Source: Macrosoma leucophasiata
Lineage: Eukaryota; Arthropoda; Insecta; Lepidoptera; Hedylidae
DNA: 64,000 nucleotides
Direction: 5' to 3'
Assembly: GCA_036365455.1 (NCBI GenBank)
Contig: JAWQUS010000016.1
Coordinates: 18,933,001 to 18,997,000, forward strand
Shown one piece after another: positions 1 through 9,312 of the stretch (the stretch's first letter is position 1; every line of letters starts with the position of its first letter). The position numbers were made by a program, and so were the translations under genes. The notes below the pieces were generated by a model. It was not told where the DNA came from. It made no database searches and was given only the letters and a program-made list of their open reading frames with translations.

Positions 1-318
1 AGAAGGGGTGTGGTGTTTCATCATGATAACGCTAGACCTCACACATCTATAGCCACTCAGCAAAAATTAAGAGAGTTTGGCTGGGAGGTGTTAATGCATC
101 TGCCGTATAGTCCTGACCTTGCACCTTCAGATTTCCACCTGTTTCGGTCTCTTCAGAATTCTTTATGCAATGTTAGGTTAACATCACGAGAGGACTGCCA
201 AATCCACTTGTCGCGGTATTTTGATGAGAAGTCCCAAAATTTTTATAACAATGGGATCATGTCCCTACCTACAAGATGGCAAAAGGTTATCGAACAAAAT
301 GGTACATACATACCTTAG
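1..318 (+). CDS. mariner transposase, C-terminal part (cut by window edge)
   Basis: This is the C-terminal third of a Tc1/mariner DDE transposase, the enzyme that cuts and pastes the element at TA sites. The frame is open from base 1 to the TAG at 316-318. HHDNARPH holds the second catalytic aspartate, and YSPDLAPSD holds the third. Counting from the Asp of HHDN to the last Asp of YSPDLAPSD gives 34 intervening residues, the D34D spacing of mariner proper. The end SLPTRWQKVIEQNG is also typical of the family. The N-terminal DNA-binding part and first Asp lie outside the window. No frameshift is visible, but whether the full protein is intact cannot be judged. Confidence 0.95.
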   Translation, partial: RRGVVFHHDNARPHTSIATQQKLREFGWEVLMHLPYSPDLAPSDFHLFRSLQNSLCNVRLTSREDCQIHLSRYFDEKSQNFYNNGIMSLPTRWQKVIEQNGTYIP

Positions 319-395
319 TTAAATTTAAATAAACTATATTAAAAAATGTTTTGAATTATCTTAAAAAATGCGAAGAAACTTTTTCCCCAACCTAA
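1..395 (+). mobile_element. mariner element, 3' end
   Basis: After the transposase stop comes a short AT-rich UTR and a terminal inverted repeat, whose complement begins ttaggttggggaaaaagttt. The repeat ends at about 395 against a TA. The 5' half is off the window. The flanking sequence from 398 is the interior of repeat E (compare 31497), so the element jumped into an existing E copy. Confidence 0.85.
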
Positions 396-397
396 TA

Positions 398-597
398 TAA
401 CGAAATTAAAAGGAAAACTATCATACTTAAGTTGGCCTAGCAGGTTTGCGAGTAATAGTCGACCAAATGTATTTTACTCGAAAATTTCGAACAACTCCAT
501 AGAAAATATTTATTTATTTTTTTAATTACATCTCTTACTGTGTAACTACGGAACCCTACACTGCGCGTGGCCGGACACGCACTTGACCGGTTTTTTT
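398..597 (+). repeat. Repeat E, 3' part (E1)
   Basis: It matches 31499-31866 closely: cgaaattaaaaggaaa, then agtaatagtcgaccaaatgt, then ctacggaaccctaca and cttgaccggtttttt. The class of E is unclear; it is a widespread lepidopteran interspersed repeat without a visible ORF. The copy is cut on its left by the mariner element. It gives the unoccupied site for the B insertion in the 31.5 kb copy. Confidence 0.75.
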
Positions 598-599
598 AA

Positions 600-977
600 G
601 AAAAAAGCGCGAAAAGTATTAATTTTGTAATGTAATTTTATATCTCTTGTCATAACGGTCAGTCAATTATTGTTTTAAACAGATGAATAGGTAGGAATTA
701 TTGATTGAAAATGAAATATATCTGTAACAACCAACATTAAACCGCGAACCCGCTAGTTAAAAATATGTTACTATATTGCATGCGGTTTTAATGCAGGTTT
801 CGTGTACGTGCCGCATATTTACATGAACCACACACGCACTTGTTATGCAGTCGTGATTTTATTTGAATTATATAGGAAGAATACAGCGCGTGCCTCCTGA
901 ATCAGTGTTTACATCACACTCGCACGATGTTGTTCACTTTTAATTGTTTACAATTTAATTGACTGTACTTTGAGGGT
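600..977. other. No recognised feature
   Basis: AT-rich sequence with no long ORF and no match to another part of the window that I could see. Confidence 0.5.
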
Positions 978-1345
978 GAAGCGCGCATGGTTCCGCGGCT
1001 GGTGTAGATCGGTAGCGATCTACTCGGTTAAGCGAGCCGGGCGCGGTCGGGTGTGTGATGGGTGATCGCTAGTGGCAAATTAAAATGTTTCCGTTGCTTT
1101 CCGTGCTTCGAAGGGCACGTTAATTCGTCGGTCCCGGTTGTAATCGATATATAGCAGTCGTTAAACCTTGTCGAGGGCCTTATCGGCGGTTTGAAAACAT
1201 CCGACAACGGGTTGGCCACTACCCCTTATCTCCACCAGCCTGCATTTGAGCAGCGTGGTGGAGTAAGCTCTAGGCCTCCTCCCAAGAAGGGGAGAGACTC
1301 GTGCCCAGCAGAGGGACGTATCAAGGGTTGCCATTATTATTATTA
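978..1345 (+). repeat. SINE family A, 5S rRNA-like head (A1)
   Basis: The element runs from gaagcgcgcatgg to ccattattattatt. In consensus the head contains gttaagca, cgggcgcggt and gatgggtgaccgc in the order and roughly the spacing of the internal promoter of insect 5S rRNA. This copy has drifted (gttaagcg, gggcgcggt, gatgggtgatcgc). The tail gactcgtgcccagcag plus (att)n resembles the 3' end of a LINE (see 9313). About eight copies lie in the window. The assignment as a 5S-derived SINE is inference from sequence likeness. Confidence 0.75.
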
Positions 1346-1386
1346 TGTCTCTCGTCAGGACGGGGTCCAATTTGAACCCCGGACCT
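1346..1386 (-). repeat. LINE F 3' tail fragment
   Basis: The stretch gtctctcgtcaggacggggt followed by ccaatttgaaccccgg is the reverse complement of 43757-43799, the tail of LINE F. It directly abuts the (att)n tail of A1, so the two 3' ends face each other across a shared att-rich stretch. Confidence 0.6.
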
Positions 1387-1814
1387 TTATTATTATTAAA
1401 CTTTTGGGATGATATTCACAGACTACACTACGACTTTACTTTAATTTGGAGTAGAACTTACAATGTAGGTACCTATATTTTGTCTCAAAGACGTGTTAAA
1501 CTGTTATATTAATTTAAATAAAAAAAATCCGTTAATCACGCATACAAACTGTGAGAAAAGTTTCACCCTGAGTTGTTTCTTCAGAGCGACAATGAGAGAG
1601 TTTTTTTTTAATTGTGTCAAAATAGTAGAGGCTGGCAGGGCCTTGATGATTCTCCTATTGTTTAATATGTGAAAAAGCCGTATGTGAAATACTTATAACA
1701 TATGAAAACTAGCTTACGACTGTAGGTACGAGTATATGGCTGAATGCGATGATAGTCGTACAAAAAAAAAATTGTGTACCTGCCCTACACGTAAGAGGGG
1801 ATGCGAGTGGGGAT
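1387..1814. other. No recognised feature
   Basis: AT-rich sequence without a recognised repeat or ORF. Confidence 0.5.
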
Positions 1815-1905
1815 GGGGGTACGTGTAATAGTCGACCAACTTGTAAAATGTACTTCGAAACATGTTACCCTACATTGCGCGTGTCCTACATACTTAGCCG
1901 TTTTT
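1815..1905 (+). repeat. Degenerate repeat E fragment (E2)
   Basis: It shares gtaatagtcgacca, a run near aatgtacttcgaaa, ccctacattgcgcgtg and the final ccgttttttt with E, with internal loss. A SINE C sits right after it. Confidence 0.5.
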
Positions 1906-1918
1906 TTATAATATAACG

Positions 1919-2225
1919 TAACTTCACGCCTGTAATCCCCGAAGGGGTAGGCAGAGGTAAATGCATGCATTCAAGCATACATGCAAACACCCACGATTCG
2001 CCGGTTACGTTTTTGGCCCATGTAACAGGTGGCGAGCCTGTTGACATCTCCGGGCACATTACCAAACTTCAAGGTACTGGGAAATTTCCAGAAAATGGAA
2101 AAATCCCAATAGAACCAGAGAAAATGGACTTTACACCATCATCTCTGATAACCCCCTACCCGGGAATCGAACCCAGGACCTCAGCGTAGTAGTAGTGGCC
2201 TGCTACCACTAGGCTACCGAGGCAG
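1919..2225 (-). repeat. SINE family C, tRNA-headed (C1)
   Basis: Read on the minus strand this is a SINE with a tRNA-like head: A box tagcctagtgg, here partly degraded, and B box ggttcgattcc. A ~200 bp body and the tail ctctgcctaccccttcgggg..ggcgtgaagttacg follow. A 13-bp target duplication, ttataatataacg, lies at 1906-1918 and 2226-2238, so the ends are exact. The tail resembles that of LINE G, which suggests that a G-type enzyme mobilises C. Confidence 0.9.
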
Positions 2226-2332
2226 TTATAATATAACGCTACAAACATTATTGAACTGCGCACCCCATTACAAATACGATTAAAATAAAATAGCATACCT
2301 TTGGAACTCTTAAGCATAATACTTCCATTAAA

Positions 2333-3157
2333 GATGATGCGGTAATTGTTAGCTCTATACCATCTGGGCTACAAGCACTAGTCACAGTCATGAAAGAGGA
2401 TTGTATGGAGAAAGGCTTACAATTGAATGTGGATAAAACGAAAGTATTAGTATTTGAAAGAGATGAACAGAGAACAAATGCAAGGGTAGTAGTAGATGAT
2501 GCAGTGTTAGAACAGGTTGATGAAATTGTATATCTTGGATGTGCTTTTAGCAAGGATGGTAGGTACACCACTGACATAGAAAGAAGAGTGCTTGCTGGGA
2601 ATTGCGTGAATGGAGCGTTGGGTAAGCTGCTAGAATCTAAACATCTCAGCCAGCGGGCTCGACTAGCCGTACATAATGCTGTACTTACTCCAACGCTTTT
2701 ATATGGAAGCGAGAGCTGGGTATGCAGGAAAGAGCATGAAAGTAAGTTGAACGCGGTCGAGATGAGATCTTTGCGCAAGATCTGCGGTGTATCACTCACC
2801 GATCGCGTTCGTAATGAAGATGTAAGAAAGAGACTTTGTGTGAATGATAGTATCGGTGTAAAAATGAAAAAAGGCATGCTCCGATGGTTCGGGCATATAG
2901 AAAGAATGTCGAATGAGCGAATGACTAAACAGATATACAATGCGAATGTGGATGGTTGCAGAGGCCCAGGAAGACCAAGGCTGACTTACCATGACCAAAT
3001 AGGTCGAGTTCTGTCTGATGGTGGGGTCAAAAGTCTTAGGAATCGGCGTGCATGTATGAAGAGAATGATGAAGGTAGACGAGGCACGAGAGGTTTGTCAG
3101 AACCGGGATGTCTGGCGCTCTACACTCTCTGCCTACCCCGTTAGGGACCTGGCGTGA
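2333..3157 (+). CDS. LINE G reverse transcriptase, C-terminal part
   Basis: The frame is open from the insertion junction: DDAVIVSSIPSGLQALVTVM runs into the ORF that begins with ATG at 2390. DD is the end of the reverse-transcriptase (Y/F)xDD motif; VDKTKVLVFER and YLGCAFSKDG follow, then LTPTLLYGSESW, MLRWFGHIERM, GPGRPRLTYHDQ and the end WRSTLSAYPVRDLA. These are the late palm, thumb and C-terminal regions of an insect non-LTR retrotransposon ORF2, probably RTE-like. The endonuclease and most of the RT are missing, so it is dead although this part has no stop. It is the best preserved of six G fragments here. Confidence 0.9.
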   Translation, partial: DDAVIVSSIPSGLQALVTVMKEDCMEKGLQLNVDKTKVLVFERDEQRTNARVVVDDAVLEQVDEIVYLGCAFSKDGRYTTDIERRVLAGNCVNGALGKLLESKHLSQRARLAVHNAVLTPTLLYGSESWVCRKEHESKLNAVEMRSLRKICGVSLTDRVRNEDVRKRLCVNDSIGVKMKKGMLRWFGHIERMSNERMTKQIYNANVDGCRGPGRPRLTYHDQIGRVLSDGGVKSLRNRRACMKRMMKVDEAREVCQNRDVWRSTLSAYPVRDLA

Positions 3158-3175
3158 AGATACATACATACATAC
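2333..3175 (+). mobile_element. LINE G, 5'-truncated insertion (G1)
   Basis: A perfect 14-bp target duplication, atacttccattaaa, lies at 2319-2332 and 3176-3189. The element therefore starts inside the RT motif codons and ends in a (taca)n tail after ggcgtgaagatacatac. This is target-primed reverse transcription with severe 5' truncation. The open frame and exact duplication indicate a fairly young insertion. Confidence 0.92.
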
Positions 3176-3227
3176 ATACTTCCATTAAATATTAATTAAT
3201 ATCGTATGTTAAAAAAACTATAACATA

Positions 3228-3370
3228 AGCAATGGTACATAATAACACTTTAACTACTTATTTAAATTAAAACATGTAATTACTACAAGCTACCATTCTC
3301 GTAAAGATTAATTATATAATTATCCATCGATCTTCACACGCAAGTCTTCGTACATAGAATCGATTCGCGA
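3228..3370 (+). repeat. Unclassified repeat, copy 1 of 2
   Basis: It aligns with 4735-4872: both have aataaca.tttaactact, gtaatt.c.acaagc, ttatataattat and cacgcaagt..., ending near gattcg. Class unknown; either an old local duplication or a dispersed element. Confidence 0.6.
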
Positions 3371-3522
3371 CCTCCGACGGAAAAGAGGGTGTAATAAGTT
3401 CGATGTTTATTTGTGTGTGTGTTTGTGTCATCATAGCTCACATTCACCAGCAGTAGTTACTAATATATTCAGGTCTGATTGGAATGGCTATGTGCCTATC
3501 CCAAATTTTGGTTATATTTTTA

Positions 3523-3671
3523 CCCCCTTATTCATAAACGTATTTTAGCTAAAGTGTTGCTAATGTCTCCTTTGTCTCTTTCTATCCTGCACATTTGACA
3601 ATGCAACTGACAAAGGCAAACATTCTATAGCTAAAACGTATCTAATGTACCTACGTTTATGAATAAGGGGG
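3523..3671. repeat. Palindromic MITE H (H1)
   Basis: Terminal inverted repeats cccccttattcataaacgt and acgtttatgaataaggggg enclose ~110 bp. The element is flanked by tta on both sides, a PIF/Harbinger-like 3-bp duplication. A second copy is at 36391. Confidence 0.8.
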
Positions 3672-3713
3672 TTAGTTTTAGTAGTAAGTATTTTCAAACC
3701 CATCAACTAAATG

Positions 3714-4000
3714 AGGGTCTCATGAGAACCAATTATTTGTAAAAGAATCTCGGCTAATATTGAAGCCAAGAATTCCAAAATTGAAAAATTAGAAAAATAG
3801 AACCCTGTAAATGGTCTCATGGTGACCACCTACTTGTGAAAGGATTTCAATCAATATTGAACTTAAGAATTTCGCGTTATGTTCATACGTTTTCTGTACC
3901 ATTTTATATAGGTACCACTCTATAAGTGAGGGTCTCATGATGACTAGCTTGTGAAAGAAACTTTGTAAATAATTAACCAAAGAATTACAAATTTTGATCA
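3714..4000. repeat. Three diverged tandem units
   Basis: The motif ggtctcatg, then a short gap and (t)tgtgaaag or a variant, recurs from about 3714, 3813 and 3930. Each is followed by AT-rich sequence, some with aatattgaa and aagaatt. The units are ~100-115 bp and strongly diverged. Confidence 0.5.
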
Positions 4001-4517
4001 AATTATTATGCTTAGTTTTAGTAGTATTTTTTTTATTTCTCACTAAAGATGATTCTGCAACTTGAAATAGTTAAACCAAAAACTCTCTTCCGAATTGTCT
4101 GAATTTTAGATAGGAGCATTGTTTGGGCACATTTTACACCCTCTCAGAATATCTGACACACTCTCAACCCAGGACGTTAATGCCGTGTTTTTTTCAAACA
4201 TGATGGTGAAATATTACTCAAGAATGACAGATACTCAGAGAGGATGTAAATGAACAAATCATAGTTCCCATCCAAAATTTTGACGATTTGTATGTGAGGC
4301 AAGCTTGTGGCATCAGCCCTCAGTGTTAGGGCCTCCACCAACGGGGTACAAGGTATCTCCTATATATTAATCTGACGTGCTGGAGTAAATTCAAAAATCC
4401 ATTCTTGGGCTCCCCTAGTATAAAGATTGAAGGAATGCGCAGGTATATTACAATAAGCGAATTTTGGAAAGCCAAGTCTTCTACTATTTTGTGGTTAAAA
4501 GGTACAATAGGCAATAG

Positions 4518-4620
4518 TTTCAGTAGCTTAGTGGTAAAGCGGTTGGATTGGTTATCCTGAGGTCGCAGGTTTGATACCTGCCCTTTTTCTTTCCATTTTT
4601 TATTTAATTTCTCAAGTACA
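4518..4620 (+). repeat. Family I retroposon fragment (tRNA-like)
   Basis: A tRNA-like run, tagcttagtggtaaagcg, then gaggtcgcaggtttgata, is followed by ctttttctttccatttttt, the typical I flank. The 5' side is not recognisable. It is not a functional tRNA: the acceptor stem does not close. Confidence 0.6.
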
Positions 4621-4734
4621 ATATTACCTACATGCTATACCTATAAATTAATCGTCACTCGACACGACAATGCTTGGATTAATAAGTTGAAAAGTCAACG
4701 AACGCTTTTTATTTAAAAAAATATGTCTCATCAA

Positions 4735-4872
4735 CTTTGACAACGGTAGGTAATAACATTTTAACTACTTTTTGAATTAAAGCAAGTAATTGCGACAAGC
4801 AACCTCTCTTAATAAGATGATTCATATAATTATATCCACTCTTTACACGCAAGTATGGATAGATTCGATTCG
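4735..4872 (+). repeat. Unclassified repeat, copy 2 of 2
   Basis: Partner of 3228-3370; see there. Confidence 0.6.
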
Positions 4873-4977
4873 TTTTAAGTATAGGCATACTGCAGTCCTT
4901 AAAATTATGTAGTCATTTGTGTAATCACACGTTATTACGCATTTTACAAAGTCTTTTATAATGTCTTTGTTTGTGGA

Positions 4978-5029
4978 CTCCTAATATGTACCTACCTAAG
5001 TCCATACTTAGGTAGGCACATATTAGGAG
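4978..5029. repeat. Long hairpin, 23-bp arms
   Basis: Arms at 4978-5000 (ctcctaatatgtacctacct then aag) and 5007-5029 pair with one mismatch around the loop tccata. It sits directly against the TIR element at 5036. Confidence 0.85.
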
Positions 5030-5035
5030 GAGCCT

Positions 5036-5331
5036 TAGGGAAGGGCATAGAGCAACACCGGAGGGGAGAAGCCATATGCAGGCTTTCCCCTCTGTCAAAG
5101 TACAAGCCCAAATGGGCCTATACCTGTCCTAGATGTTTAAATGTGTGCGTGAAATTGTTTTTGCATTTTGTTAAAGTCAAGGTGTGAGTTTCGTAGTAAT
5201 AGACGATTTTTGTAGTGTGCGTGTGTGTCGCACGCATTTCCCCCCGCAAAAAATGACAGACTGTTTTGCATCGGTACACGCTATGACTACTCCCCTCTGG
5301 TCCGCCGCGTTGCTCTATGGGGGAAGGGGTT
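5036..5331. repeat. TIR element (MITE)
   Basis: The ends gggaagggcatagagcaac... and ...gttgctctatgggggaaggg, with ggaggggag and ctcccctc inside them, form imperfect ~38-bp inverted repeats around ~220 bp containing a tgtgtgtg-like stretch. No transposase is present. Confidence 0.65.
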
Positions 5332-5559
5332 CATAAAACATATCTCCCGTAATATGTTTTATGTTTCTTCGGCCTTTCGTTAGTCAGTTCAAAGCATTAA
5401 TCAAACGTAAAAATGTTTACACTAAATTCGAGGACTATCTCAAGGATAGAATTGCTTGGTCTAGCTCCTCAAGGTTGTTAAATGTAATCATTATTAATCA
5501 ATGTGTGTTGATACTCGTATATTGTTTGACATTGAGTTAGTATAAATTATTGACGACCC

Positions 5560-5770
5560 GGTTAGTCCAGCGGTGTGAGATAACCATTTGATTCGAGGGG
5601 TTGCGGGCTTGATCCCCGCACCGGGACAAATATTTGTATGGCCTAGATATTTGTTTCGGGTCTGAGTGTTTGTGTAAGTGTTGTATGTGTACAATGGCAC
5701 CCACGACACAGGTTTATACCTATATTTATACCTTTTTTTTAAGGGGTTCTGAGTGTAAGCGTATTAATTT
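5560..5770 (+). repeat. SINE family K, tRNA-headed (K1)
   Basis: The head gacccggttagtccagcggt, followed by gggttgcgggcttgatcccc, looks like tRNA A and B boxes. The body contains tatttgtttcgggtctg and tgtatgtgtacaatggcac, and it ends ctgagtgtaagcgtatta. It is homologous to 30842 (minus) and 58802 (plus). Confidence 0.75.
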
Positions 5771-6032
5771 CAAGAGTACCTACCGTAATTTATACCTGTA
5801 GACATATTACGTAATTGGTATATAATTGGTTGTTCCTAACAATACTAGTAAACTACGTAAAAGCATTTTAATTTAGACATTCTACAGATTCTTGAATACA
5901 TCGTCGGTGATAAACATTTCTCAGTAGGGTTGTCACATGCGAAAATAAAAATGAGAAACTATTAGACTGCACTTTTCTATTTATAAGTAAAAGAACGATA
6001 TACATGATTCGTAATATACAATGGTTATAGTG

Positions 6033-6410
6033 ATTTTATATTATTTCGCATTAACACATGCTTGTGAAATATATTTTATTTAAAAGAAAAATGGAATGAA
6101 AAATTTGACTTCAGGCGAGACGAGTGTAATGCGAAATAATATAAAACAATTATTAAGGGTAAAAGCGACTACTTTACGATATTCAATAAACTGCAAAGTC
6201 TATTATATAGGTTGCCTAACTAGCATAGTTGGCAATAGATGGCGCTGCTGCTACCATAAAGCAATGCAATAAATGTGAAAGAAAGATTTGACAAATCGGG
6301 CTGGACCTCAGTAGCTCAATGGGAAGAGCGGCTGGACTAGATTCCCAGTAGGCCGCGACTTCGTGTCTCGCCTGAAGTCAAATTTTTCTTTCCATTTTTC
6401 TTTAAAATAA
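6033..6410 (+). repeat. Family I retroposon with tRNA-like unit (I2)
   Basis: A perfect 13-bp duplication, aatggttatagtg, lies at 6020-6032 and 6411-6423. The left end carries an inverted copy of the right-end region: aagaaaaatggaatgaaaaa with ttgacttcaggcgagac is the complement of the sequence after the tRNA-like part. A body with agatggcgctgctgctacc follows, then a tRNA-like stretch at about 6305-6378. A tRNA-like unit near the 3' end, plus inverted ends and a retroposon-type duplication, is unusual. Confidence 0.85.
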
Positions 6411-6479
6411 AATGGTTATAGTGTCATAACAGATGAAAAAAAAAAAGGAAAAAAGCCAAAGAAATGTTTCCTAGAAATA

Positions 6480-6690
6480 CAAGAGATCCGGGCAGAATAG
6501 TTTTATCCAAAGTGCCTCGGACTGCTATGTATTTAAAAAGTAGGTAATGTAACGCTATTCCAAGTGACATAAAAGCTTTACCTTTTAGAATATTTGTTAG
6601 AAGAGTGAAATTATGGTTAATCGAAAAGTGCTTCTATTCTGTATCAGAATGTATTGACTTGAAAAAAAAATCTTGTCTGTATGTAATGCT
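6480..6690 (+). pseudogene. LINE ORF2 C-terminal remnant
   Basis: In frame it reads NAIPSDIKALPF, RIFVRRVKLWLIEKCFYS and VSECID, the usual last ~40 residues of Jockey/CR1-group LINE proteins (the 'IP..I......FK..LK.WL..K.FYS..E' pattern). The 5' part is unrecognisable and the frame upstream is lost. Confidence 0.65.
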
Positions 6691-6869
6691 TCACATTTTT
6701 CTGACATTTTGTATCCGTAATTTTCATTATTTTATATTTGACCGTACAATTAGAATATCAATTATTATGTCACTATTTGAGTATTTTATTATTCATATTT
6801 TATAATTAACTAATTAATTGATGAATTGCCTTAATTTTATTGTAATTAAATTCGTTTATTAAGATTGAC

Positions 6870-7147
6870 ATGGTGGTAGAGCTCCAGTGACGGAGCTCGC
6901 GGGCGTAGGCACCACCGCATTACCTAATATACTTGCCGCTAAATGGTAGTGTTCAGCACTATCGTATTCCGGTCAGGTGGTAATGTACGGCCCGGTAATT
7001 TCCGGCACAGAGATATAACACCGTAGGCCTCAGGAGTGTTATCGCATCTGCATTTTGACTTTGGTCTTTGTGTCTATAGGCTGCAGTCATCACTTAACAT
7101 CAATGTGAACTACATGCTTGTTTGCCACTTCCATTACATGAAAAAAA
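6870..7147 (+). repeat. SINE-like family B (B1)
   Basis: Nearly complete copy. It starts tggtggtagagctccagtg, with landmarks ggcaccaccgcattacc, gttccggtcaggtggtaatg and ggctgcagtcatcactta, and ends ccattacatgaaaaaaa. The A tail marks it as a retroposon. No clear pol III boxes are visible, so SINE is inferred from size and abundance. The last ~60 bp resemble the tail of the LINE end at 11938. Confidence 0.8.
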
Positions 7148-7151
7148 CCTT

Positions 7152-7262
7152 ATGTATGGCTCCGCAACAACTATCACAGAGACAAAACAACAAAGGTCTC
7201 ACACACACAACACGATAGTGCTGATCACTACAGTACTATTGGGCGGCAGATAGATTAATTAA
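7152..7262. repeat. Scrambled B' fragments
   Basis: A plus-strand piece (ctatcacagagacaaaac, aaaggtctca) is followed by a minus-strand piece (aacacgatagtgctgatcac ... gggcggcag), both from the older B' family. Confidence 0.5.
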
Positions 7263-7332
7263 TTTCTTGAATTATTATTTTTACCCATTACAGGAAATAG
7301 AGTCGTACATTTATGTTCAATCTTATTAGTAA

Positions 7333-7887
7333 GGATCCCACTGCAGAAATATTTCGTTCATCTAGATATGCTGCAAACCTAATTTTTACGAATATTTATC
7401 TAGAGAATATATTTCCACTAGGTTGCCAATGAAAATATGGCCGCAAGTATTTGTTTTATAATTATTTGCTAGAAAAAAATGTTTTACATGTTTTTTCAAT
7501 AAAATATCATTCACTTCACGGCAATATGTATAAGAACTCTAAAAATCACGGCTGCCGTTGCGCACTTGGCCGCCATTTACATATTTACGTTCCGCCCCGA
7601 TAGCTTTTTAGTTTCATAACGTACATTTATTATTTTTAAATCAAATTAAAGCGATTTTTTTCTCATTATTATGATATACGGAAGTCAAATTATATTGGCT
7701 GCAAATAAGGGTTTCTAGCTGTTAAAAACAAAATAATTTAATTAAAAATACTAGCGGCCATATTTTGATAGGCAGGTTGCCTAGATATAGATAGCCAGTA
7801 GATTATATATTCTCTAGATCATAAATACACGTAAAAATCAGCATTGCAGCGTATCTGATTGAACAAAATAATTCTGCAGTGGGATCC
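7333..7887. mobile_element. Large TIR element with TAA duplication
   Basis: The ends ggatcccactgcag and ctgcagtgggatcc start inverted repeats that stay alignable for >100 bp, through tctagagaatatat and atatggccgc inwards. taa flanks both sides, fitting a PIF/Harbinger-type 3-bp duplication. The ~555-bp element has no transposase frame and is non-autonomous. Confidence 0.8.
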
Positions 7888-8092
7888 TAATCTATTATGG
7901 CAGCCCTATACCCAAGTATGTTGTTAAATATGTGACATGCAATTGCGAATACTTTATGCCATTAATTTACACATATTTGTGGAAAGAATGAAGACAGACT
8001 GATTCATGTTTCCCTACGCCCAGTTGAATATATGTCTGTATTAGGAGTTGGTTTATAGTTCGCTTCCGTTCCCACACGCGGGTGCAAATAAA

Positions 8093-8400
8093 TCAGGCAG
8101 CGGGTTCTTTACCGAATGAGGGCAAAAATGGCACAACAATGTTTTTGTGGGGTAAACATTTGAAGATATGAGGAATGGAAAGAATTAAACTGGGGCAAGC
8201 CTTTTTTGTCGATGTGGAAATCCTCATGGAAACCCTCGGTCTCGGGATAGCCAAGGCGGCTAGTGTGAGCCTCGTACTCATAAAAACCACCCTGGTAGTC
8301 TGCCTCTGTGCATTTGTGTTGGATACGGGAACTGCGTTGCAATGTCTTTCAAGAGCCTCCCGTGCACGACCCACTTTCATAGATTTTATGTCATGTTGAC
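8093..8400 (-). other. Unidentified GC-richer block with overlapping open frames
   Basis: Two overlapping minus-strand frames are open for about 80-95 codons. One reads YQGGFYEYEAHTSRLGYPET and HIDKKGLPQFNSF. Base composition is more balanced than in the flanks. I do not recognise a family. It could be an old retrotransposon or virus-like gene remnant, or a host pseudogene. Confidence 0.3.
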
Positions 8401-8744
8401 GCCCTCCTGGGGTGAACAGTGCTGCACGGTCAGGGTCTTCACCTTGAACCCTCCCATGATCCCCAAACTCGTTATAATCTGACTAGGCGAGGTAACAGCG
8501 CCTCGCAGGCCGCGGCCCAAAAATTTACGTTGGGAACTTGTAGTAAGTTTTTATGTAAGCAAATAAGATTGTTTGTTCTCTTAAATAAAATAAAATAATT
8601 GCGCAGCTCATGTGAAAACTTCGTACGTGCGATTAAGAACGGGCGTACGCCATCTACAATTCTAGACAAGTAATTGTGTTTCCTCAGTGTTCCACTAGGT
8701 GGCGACGTATGAATATTAAAACATTATCCAGTTATTAACTTTTT
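8401..8744. other. No recognised feature
   Basis: It continues with the GC-richer ctcctggggtgaacagtgc and aggccgcggccc, then AT-rich DNA. No repeat partner was seen in the window. Confidence 0.4.
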
Positions 8745-9035
8745 ACTGGTGATAGAGCTCCAGTGGTTGAGCTCGAGGGCGTAGGCACCACCGCATTACC
8801 TTAATATACTTGCCGCTAAATGGTAGTGTTCAGCACTATCGTGTTCCGGTCAGGTGGTAATGTACGGCCCTGTAATTTCTGGCACAGATGCATAACACCT
8901 TAGGCCTCAGGAGTGGTAATGCATCTGCACTTTGACCTTGGACTTTGTGTGAGTGTCTATAGGCTGCAGTCATCACTTAACATCAATGTGAACTGCATGC
9001 TTGTTTACCACTACTACTGTATAAAAATAAAAAAA
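8745..9035 (+). repeat. Family B (B2)
   Basis: Full-length copy starting actggtgatagagctccagt and ending in an A-rich tail (ataaaaataaaaaaa). Confidence 0.8.
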
Positions 9036-9134
9036 CTAACCGAAGTAATCGTGCCCCGAGAGGGCCTGATTTAATACTTGTCACTATTGTCATCTGCCTT
9101 AGTAAAATACATCTGATGTTCCGTAAAATATGTC

Positions 9135-9184
9135 TGACAGAAAAAATGGCGTCTTTTAAGGAAAAGACGCCATTTTTTCTGTCA
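9135..9184. repeat. Perfect hairpin, 23-bp arms
   Basis: The arm tgacagaaaaaatggcgtct plus ttt at 9135-9157 and its exact complement at 9162-9184 enclose the 4-base loop aagg. No second copy was found. Confidence 0.95.
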
Positions 9185-9312
9185 CACAAGGACTCAATTA
9201 ACACTTCATTTTTGTTTCGGCCGAAAATTCAGTGAGCATGCTGAGGGTATTGACAAACTCTTGTAAGATCTTAATTGCTCTAAACAGCCCTATTTTAAAT
9301 GTATTTTACGAT

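Noticed and set aside
2248..2940. 230-codon minus-strand ORF
   Set aside because: It is the antisense shadow of the LINE G reverse transcriptase frame on the plus strand.
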